Assembly (NCBI GenBank): GCA_008921705.1
Contig: VFFE01006697.1
Span: 91,560-155,559, forward strand
Reading direction: 5' to 3'
DNA: 64,000 nt
Origin: Burhinus oedicnemus
Lineage: Eukaryota > Chordata > Aves > Charadriiformes > Burhinidae
Part shown: positions 58,301 through 64,000 of the stretch, piece after piece
Layout: each line of letters starts with the position of its first letter
Position numbering within the stretch: the first letter of the stretch is position 1
The notes under the pieces: generated by a model
What the model was told of the DNA's origin: nothing
Database searches by the model: none
The model's input: only the letters and a program-made list of their open reading frames with translations
Program-made: the position numbers and the translations under genes

Positions 58301-61300
58301 CATCTGCTTGTAGCTTACTGGTGGACTAGTGCAAATAATGCAAATTTGTAAGAGAAGTCCAGGATGGATTTAGAGGAGGACATGTTCCGGTAGCAGAAAA
58401 ACAACTTTTCAATGCTTTGTGGCCTCTAAGAAGTTGTTTTTCTAAACTGGTATGTGATGTTCCCATCTCTAGTGGCCTGACAAAATTATCTTCCTGTGTG
58501 GGTTTTTTTTGTTTTGTTTTCCCCCCTTTTTTCCTTTTAATCTGATAATTTCTTGCTTTGTCTTGCCTCACAGAGGTTACAAAGGTAAGGAGGAATCTCT
58601 TCAATGAAGAGATACTTTCACCATCGAAAAGGTCTATGAAGAAGATGCCTAGAAGCCAATCAGTATCTGCTGTGGAAGGGTTAAGATACAAATGCAGTGA
58701 TGAAGGCACTAAAGGTAGGACAGGACTTGCACATGTAGGAGTGTTGAAGAGCTTTTGTTAAAATTCCTACTTTTGCAGCCTCAGTTCTATGAGACAATTA
58801 ATTATAATATGTTTTTAATGAAGGAGAAAATATTTTAGATCATTGCTGTGGTGTTTGGAGGGTGAATAGGATGGTATTGAAACCAAAACCTATCTTTTAC
58901 TAAACTCTACATCTCATAAAGAAAACATGTTAAAAATGCTTGGTTAAAAAAGGATCTGTGAATGAAAGATGGAGAATGAAAGCTGGCTCAGTAGACTAAT
59001 TATCTCTGACACAGTACTATTAGTATTGAGGGAGTGGGAAGGAAGCATAGACACTGGACTCTGAAATTATGGTAGCTTATGAGTGCTGGGAGACTGCACA
59101 ATGATTCTATATTGGCTGTCATTCTTAAACTGGTCTATACAAAATTGTATTTATTTGTCTTAACTGCTTTATTATTGTGTGATGTTATAGCTCTTGCTCG
59201 ATTTTTAGATCATCGCAAGTTACTGACCAAGAGAGTTGCAGAAACACCACTGCATAAGCAGGTCTCCAGGAGACTACTACATAAGCAGATCAAAGGCCGG
59301 TGAGTAAGCTCTTTCTGAATTTCTTCAGTAAGTATTGGATGTCTAATAAACGGCTGCGAGCACAAGAACCAGGTATCTTCTTTGTGGTAAAAGTGTCATC
59401 TTCACCTAAGGCAGTAAGAGAACAAGTGGAGGCTAAGTTCTGTTGTCTGAGAGGGGAGAAATACTGCTTGCTTCATTGTGTAAGTCGGATTGCTTTAATT
59501 CCTGGAGGTAACTTCTGTTCAGGTTCAGTTGCTGTTTTGAGGGCTTCTGAAGAAAAGGCTTGTACTGTATTTCGCAGACTCAAGGCTGAAATCTAGCGTT
59601 TACTTCCATGTAGAACTGTTACCTATATAGCTAGAGTTACCCATACTCAATCCTATGTTAATAGGAGGCAAAATGCTTACTACTTGCTCACTTAGAGTAG
59701 CTCACAAAGCAATATATTGTTGTAAAATAGAGTACTGCTTTTCAGTCTGTGTGGTAAGTTCTGTTTTTGTAAATGTGAACAGTATGCTAAGTCCAAAACG
59801 TCTGCTGTTTCTCAAGGTCTTCTGATCCAGGCTGTGACACTGGTGTTGTAGAAGAATCTCCAGAGAAGGCTATAAATGGTAAGCACTGTTTTTTGATTAA
59901 AGGTGGTTTTGCTGTGTTGTAGCTTGTAAGATGATCTGCTTCAATTCAGGTAATTCATGACTAGTCAGTACAAAAGTATTGTACTATTCTTTTGGTGGAC
60001 CACAGCCTCCTGTGGTAGAACCACTTGCTGCTTGCTGGTTTGACAACCCTGTATAGTAGAAGTTAAAAAAGAAAGGTAGATAGTAACTTTTTTTCAATGA
60101 AAATATGTGAAGGACTTTGAGGGTGAGCAAGATTCTGAGCTGCTATAATTATTGTCAAACCAGCACATGCAGGGTTTTCTTTCGATATAACTTCAACATG
60201 TTATGCTGTGACCCTACCACTGCTCTGATTTCTACTGTAACAGATAGCCACCTGGCTCTGTGGAGTGTCTCTGTTATGTTGGCTACTGCTGTTTCTTATC
60301 CCTAGGAAGGAAGAAGAAAACAGCATGGCTGGGCAAGCAGGAAGATGAAATCACTAGTAAAAAGAGACAGGAGAATTAATCATTTAACCTGGATGTAACT
60401 TGAACATGGCTTTTCTAGCATTCTTTTCCATCTAACTGCTAGAGAGGGATGGGAGAGGAGGGGGCATCATGATTTGGAAGGAGATTTGTATGCATTAATA
60501 CTCAAAATCCCCAAGAAAGTTGAAGCTTTCTTCTTCACACGCTTGCCTCTCTATATGAGATAGTTAGCTGTATGGAAGTTTCTTCTTAGAGTGTGTTCGT
60601 TTCAGTTACAAACTGTTCCTGAAGATGTCCCCATTGTTGAGGGAGAAAGAAGGCTCAATCTCCAAAATCCTTACCTTTTCAGAAGCAGGTTTGAGAAGAA
60701 GCCCACGCATCAAACAGCTGTCTTTGAATAGGACCTGCTCTGGTGTTTTCTATTCTACTACACAGTCCAGCTCACAAAATTCACAGCGAGTCCATCGGGG
60801 ACAAGAAGAGGAGAGCTGTACACTGCAGGATGTAGAAGGTACTGAATGGGATTTGAGCAGGCTGATGCTGGTGATTTGAAAAGCTGGCATGGATAGCTCT
60901 AAGTTTGGTTTGATTTGGCTCTACAAGAGGCTGTAAGAAGCTAAGAGCTATCATGTAGTATCTTCTGTAGACAGAAATTCATCCCTAGTAATTATTTTTG
61001 AATTGGAAATATGAATTTGGAGGATAGTAAGGCAGCTATTTCTCTGATGAATACACTGCCAACTTAAGAAACTAGTCAGACCCATCTAACAGAATACCAC
61101 TGATTGTCAGTCTGCATTCCTTAAATGCAGTGAAATCCTTGTAAAGTACGGGACAGAAATCCTAAAGCTTACTTTCAGTCAACTCTGTGGCAGCATAAAG
61201 CAATGACTGATGGGATCTTCTTTGCCGGTTTTCTCCGTAGCATTATCAGCTATAAATGGTGACATTTAGTTCTTTATATTGTACTTACTAGAATCCTTAG

Positions 61301-64000
61301 TCATGAACCAGAACTTTCTTAAGCTACAAGGTATAAATAGAATAAGAGGCTGAGCTATTTTGTACTTTTTTTTTTCTGCTGGAGCACTCTTTCTACAGAT
61401 GGATATTAGTTTCATGTTGGGAAATAACAATTCTGGTGAAGCTCTTAACATTTGGCTAAAAAGAACGTGCCAGGGCCATAGGCTTTTTACATTACTTGTC
61501 CATACATCTGAAGAGATTGAGACAATTGTTTGTGGCAGGTTACTTGGTGTTAGTTGAATTGTACTGTTCCACTTTATAGGCTTTAAGTGGCATTCAGAGA
61601 CCCCCACTGTCCAGACTCCCAAGAGGTTTTTCTTTGGTGCAGTCATTGACACATGTAGTCCTGCAGTGAAGCATTCACCTGGAAGGCGGAGAACAAGAAA
61701 AGGTTCCTTACACTTAGAGGAGCTGACTGCCTGCCAGGTAGAAACACTTAACTCCTTCTCTTTCCTCCCATCCCCTTTTTCTCTTCGTGTTTAGCGAGAC
61801 CTACACATCTTACATTTAGTATTTCTGTTAAGTCCAATCAAATGTTTTTTGTGTTTTAAATCTTGAGAAGTAAATATCAAGAGGGGTAGATAATACTGCT
61901 GGAATAGAACATGCATGATTCTTCAATTTATCTTTTTTCCCCCTGCAGACTCCTAGAAAAACACCTAATAAACTTGCCCAGAAGCCACTGAATTCTGCCA
62001 GTAAGCTACCAAGGAGATCACCTCGCATTCTCCACAGGACACCACAGAAGCTAGAGAAGACTCCTGGCAAAAGTCCAGCTGTTAAGCAGACTGCAGCTAA
62101 GTGTTTAGGAAAGTACTTTTCTCATCCTGTACAAAGGTTCAAGTCATCTGTGTTAACTGAAAGTAAGAGCGTTCACTTACTGCAAGTAACTTCTAAGGAT
62201 TATTCTCCAGCAGAAGGACTTTCCCCTGCTTGCAAAGAGGCTGGCTTACAAATACCGGAACATGAAGGATTCGCAGTGCTCAGTGGCTCATTACTACCTC
62301 TCACAGATTCAAATCCAGCTGCTTCTTCCCCCTCTGCCATCTGGGAAAGATGTTTTACAGAACTGCAAACTCCAAGACGTTCCTTGAGATACCACTCAAA
62401 ATTAGCATCTCCAGTTGGTACTTGGAAGCAAGTCCTCCCAAAGGAAATTCAGGTACAGTCAGACCTGTTATCTCAAGCAACTAAAAATACTCCCAGGAAA
62501 CCTGAAGGTCCGGGTTCAAAACTATGTACTAGCCCACTGAGTGCAGAAATATCACCACTCGCTGTGAGGCTAGAGCCTCCCTTCAGTTCTCCTCTCCGTG
62601 AAAGTTCTATGAACGCTGTGGCAATCTGTTCTCCTTCCCATGCACAGGCTGGGGACTCTGACTGGGAACTTGGTGCTTCTAAACCATCTTTTCAAAACTC
62701 TCCAGGTATTACTGGCACTTCACTGAGGTCCCTGCTTCACACATCCAAGCAGGCCAAATGTGAACCAAATTCTGGAGGAGAGAACCTCACATCTGCATGT
62801 GCAACACCTTCTAAAAATAAGGACAATCATCATGATAGTGGTGGTAACTCTTCTGTAGAAAGCCTCCAGCTTTGTCAGTCTCAAGTTATTGAAAATACCC
62901 CTGTATTGGAGAAAAATAAACAGATGGATGTAGCGTCTCAAAAGTCTCCTCCAAGAAAGGACTTGGAAAACTTGGACAAGCATTTGTCTCCAAAGCCGCC
63001 TGCTGGAGGGCAGGTACATGCACAGAATGCTGATTTAGAGTGTGAGCAATTGGTTAAGGAGGGGAACTCCAGTGCAAACACCTGTGAGTCCTTCCTAAGT
63101 GGTTCTCAAACAGTTAGTGATGACTTAGAACCAAGAACCCTCCTGAGAGAAGACTATACGGGGCTGAAGGCTCCAAGTCTTAAGAGACACTCCAGACTTG
63201 CCCTGAATGCTTCACCTCCTATGCCAAAGTCTGCTCCTGCGTATTCTTTACGCTGCACTGCAGACAGGAGGCAGCGGGAGGCTGCAGCACGGATGGGAAA
63301 TCCTCAACTTCTAGCCAAGTTCTCTACTCCTAGAAGTCGTTGCAAACTGCCTTCTGCTAGCCCACCGACTTACGAAGTTGAACTTGAAATGCAAGCTTCA
63401 GGCCTGCCCAAACTTCGCATTAAGAAAATTGGCTCTTGCTCATCATTGGAAGTTCAACCTGAAGCAAGTAGCAAACCCAAGGGAAGAGAAAGCCCCTTCG
63501 GTGATCTTGCTATGACCTGGTGTAGCAAGCATCCAGGAAAACCAGCAGCTGCCTGTGTTTCACCATCCTGCTTTCGCTCTTTCCACAGTACACCTGGGAA
63601 AGGTGGAGGACAGACCTACATATGCCAGTCATACACCCCAACAAGTTGTGCCTCTAACGCCACCTCCCCGTCCCCCTTAGAAGCAGGAGTTCCCTGGACG
63701 CCTTCTCCAAAGCAGAAGGGGAAGACTACCCCTGATGCTATCAACGATTGGCCTCGGAGAAAAAGAGCAGCAGGCAGCACTGCTAATGTTAGCAGCGGTC
63801 AAAGTGAGAAGAATGCTGATGAACAGAAGAGAATGTCCATGGGCAGAGAAGGAGAGATGAAGATCTTGGAGCACTGCAGCAGCAAAGTAACAAATGCTCT
63901 TGGGGAGTTCGAACTGGAAGGGATTTACAGGCTCCAGGATCAGGCATCTCCTAGTGACTGTGAACCCAGGGCTGATGAGGACTCTGCCATGGGAACTTTT
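48697..64000 (+). CDS. TICRR: TICRR (Treslin), TopBP1-interacting checkpoint and replication regulator; 20 exons, 3' end cut by window
   Basis: Metazoan counterpart of yeast Sld3. With MTBP and TopBP1 it loads CDC45 on MCM at origins under CDK control and is a checkpoint target. Exons: 48697..49353, 49904..50189, 50776..51017, 51264..51507, 52038..52173, 52928..53070, 53812..54024, 54567..54715, 55475..55569, 55926..56019, 56190..56269, 56592..56834, 57429..57525, 57780..57852, 58574..58714, 59191..59299, 59817..59878, 60683..60838, 61580..61737 and 61949..64000 (open). They join in frame to 1,810 codons; human has about 1,910 residues. Conserved blocks include the N-terminal domain, [11 protein letters not shown] (about residue 571), SIPKTLG (about 783), [10 protein letters not shown] (about 876), LSPSKR (932..937), [11 protein letters not shown] (about 1025) and [19 protein letters not shown] (from 1601). 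The start is the first in-frame ATG, in good context. Intron 10 is GC-AG. Confidence 0.98.
49904..50189 (+). CDS. TICRR: TICRR exon 2 (220-315)
   Basis: Acceptor TTTCAG, donor GTAATA. Encodes [19 protein letters not shown] and [16 protein letters not shown]. This part of the N-terminus overlaps the MTBP-binding region reported for the human protein. Confidence 0.95.
50776..51017 (+). CDS. TICRR: TICRR exon 3 (315-395)
   Basis: Acceptor TGCACAG, donor GTAAAT. Encodes [27 protein letters not shown] and TEELHM, all matching human Treslin. Confidence 0.95.
51264..51507 (+). CDS. TICRR: TICRR exon 4 (396-477)
   Basis: Acceptor AATGTAG, donor GTAGGT. Encodes [10 protein letters not shown] and [20 protein letters not shown]. 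Confidence 0.92.
52038..52173 (+). CDS. TICRR: TICRR exon 5 (477-522)
   Basis: Acceptor CTCACAG, donor GTATTT. Encodes [20 protein letters not shown] and [11 protein letters not shown]. Confidence 0.95.
52928..53070 (+). CDS. TICRR: TICRR exon 6 (522-570)
   Basis: Acceptor TATATAG, donor GTATGT. Encodes an acidic stretch then [12 protein letters not shown] and a basic NNKKR end. Confidence 0.94.
53812..54024 (+). CDS. TICRR: TICRR exon 7 (570-641)
   Basis: Acceptor GTTACAG, donor GTGTGT. Encodes [20 protein letters not shown] and [18 protein letters not shown], nearly identical to human and the start of the Sld3-Treslin homology region. Confidence 0.97.
54567..54715 (+). CDS. TICRR: TICRR exon 8 (641-690)
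   Basis: Acceptor CTTGCAG, donor GTAGGT. Encodes [20 protein letters not shown] and [13 protein letters not shown]. Confidence 0.95.
55475..55569 (+). CDS. TICRR: TICRR exon 9 (691-722)
   Basis: Acceptor TTTGCAG, donor GTATGA. Encodes [20 protein letters not shown], a basic helical segment. Confidence 0.94.
55926..56019 (+). CDS. TICRR: TICRR exon 10 (722-753), GC donor
   Basis: Acceptor TTCTTAG. Encodes [15 protein letters not shown] and MEQLLEE. The reading frame and human alignment require the end at GAAGAG followed by GCAAGT, a consensus GC-type donor. The nearest GT (56024) would add four bases and break the frame. Confidence 0.93.
56190..56269 (+). CDS. TICRR: TICRR exon 11 (754-780)
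   Basis: Acceptor CTTCCAG, donor GTAAGT. Encodes [20 protein letters not shown] and LEEILEL. Confidence 0.96.
56592..56834 (+). CDS. TICRR: TICRR exon 12 (780-861)
   Basis: Acceptor CTCTAG, donor GTAATA. Encodes [27 protein letters not shown] and the basic run LRTRSAKKR. Confidence 0.97.
57429..57525 (+). CDS. TICRR: TICRR exon 13 (861-893)
   Basis: Acceptor CTAAAG, donor GTAAAA. Encodes [20 protein letters not shown] and EIPKV. Confidence 0.95.
57780..57852 (+). CDS. TICRR: TICRR exon 14 (894-918)
   Basis: Acceptor TTTCAG, donor GTATAT. Encodes a weakly conserved linker, [20 protein letters not shown]. Confidence 0.9.
58574..58714 (+). CDS. TICRR: TICRR exon 15 (918-965), CDK/TopBP1 region
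   Basis: Acceptor CTCACAG, donor GTAGGA. Encodes [20 protein letters not shown], then [17 protein letters not shown]933-P-S-K is a full CDK consensus in the region where phosphorylation creates the TopBP1 BRCT-binding site in human Treslin; the exact residue match is inferred. Confidence 0.96.
59191..59299 (+). CDS. TICRR: TICRR exon 16 (965-1001)
   Basis: Acceptor GTTATAG, donor GTGAGT. Encodes [15 protein letters not shown] and [10 protein letters not shown], close to human. Confidence 0.96.
59817..59878 (+). CDS. TICRR: TICRR exon 17 (1001-1022)
   Basis: Acceptor CTCAAG, donor GTAAGC. Encodes [20 protein letters not shown]. Confidence 0.95.
60306..60379 (+). CDS. Possible alternative TICRR exon in intron 17
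   Basis: A pyrimidine-rich tract ending CCTAG precedes a 24-codon open stretch in the phase left by exon 17. It is Lys-rich ([19 protein letters not shown]) and ends in TAA at 60377..60379. It would truncate the protein at about residue 1046. No clear donor or nearby AATAAA was found. Chance is a serious alternative. Confidence 0.2.
60683..60838 (+). CDS. TICRR: TICRR exon 18 (1022-1074)
   Basis: Acceptor TTTTCAG, donor GTACTG. Encodes [20 protein letters not shown] and [10 protein letters not shown]. Confidence 0.95.
61580..61737 (+). CDS. TICRR: TICRR exon 19 (1074-1126)
   Basis: Acceptor TTATAG, donor GTAGAA. Encodes [15 protein letters not shown] and a basic segment [11 protein letters not shown]. 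Confidence 0.93.
61949..64000 (+). CDS. TICRR: TICRR exon 20 (1127-1810, open at window end)
   Basis: Acceptor CCTGCAG, then 684 uninterrupted codons to the last base. Rich in SP/TP and basic residues, mostly disordered and poorly conserved. It ends with conserved blocks: [19 protein letters not shown] (from 1601), [28 protein letters not shown] and FELEG. The remaining roughly 100 residues and the 3' UTR lie beyond the window. Confidence 0.96.

Noticed and set aside
1..64000. CR1 LINE, endogenous retrovirus, CRISPR array, operon, tRNA or rRNA
   Set aside because: No diagnostic CR1 3' end, LTR, reverse transcriptase, direct-repeat array or RNA-gene structure was recognised by eye. A RepeatMasker and tRNAscan run would be decisive.

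Overview
This is vertebrate nuclear DNA, most likely from a bird. It carries two recognisable protein-coding genes arranged head to head: RHCG on the minus strand (coding 34020..42394, ten exons, complete) and TICRR/Treslin on the plus strand (coding from 48697, twenty exons seen, cut by the right window edge). This neighbourhood matches human chr15q26 (MIR9-3 - RHCG - TICRR - KIF7) and chicken chromosome 10. The bird call is an inference from compactness: the RHCG coding span is 8.4 kb and the RHCG-TICRR gap about 6.2 kb, both several times smaller than in mammals. Local GC is also high. No bacterial, phage or plasmid feature is present.

Layout. 1..33.7 kb has no gene I can support. It holds an orphan CpG island (about 450..1760) and GC-rich spacer broken by about fifteen AT-rich islands. 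Those islands are dense in homeodomain (TAAT), POU-octamer, PBX-HOX-like and CRE-like words, and they look like conserved non-coding elements (CNEs) of a developmental regulatory desert. In mammals this interval lies next to MIR9-3, but no miR-9 hairpin was found here. A 23-bp minisatellite (30556..30739) and a 20-N assembly gap (19202..19221) also lie here. 33.77..42.47 kb is RHCG, an ammonia/ammonium channel, with a TATA-box promoter and a tandem polyadenylation signal. 42.47..48.16 kb is spacer. 48.17..48.69 kb is a CpG-island promoter with five CCAAT boxes. 48.70..64.00 kb is TICRR.

Both gene models were built by hand. Every RHCG junction is GT-AG and in phase, giving 459 codons plus stop. 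TICRR gives 1,810 codons in continuous frame up to the last base of the window. One TICRR intron (intron 10) needs a GC-AG donor. The two genes do unrelated jobs: epithelial ammonia transport, and CDK-controlled replication-origin firing. Their promoters look correspondingly different, TATA-type against CpG/CCAAT-type. The most interesting undescribed material is the set of candidate regulatory islands in the left half, the conditional TICRR upstream ORF, and a possible frame-compatible alternative exon in TICRR intron 17. I found no wholly new biological system.
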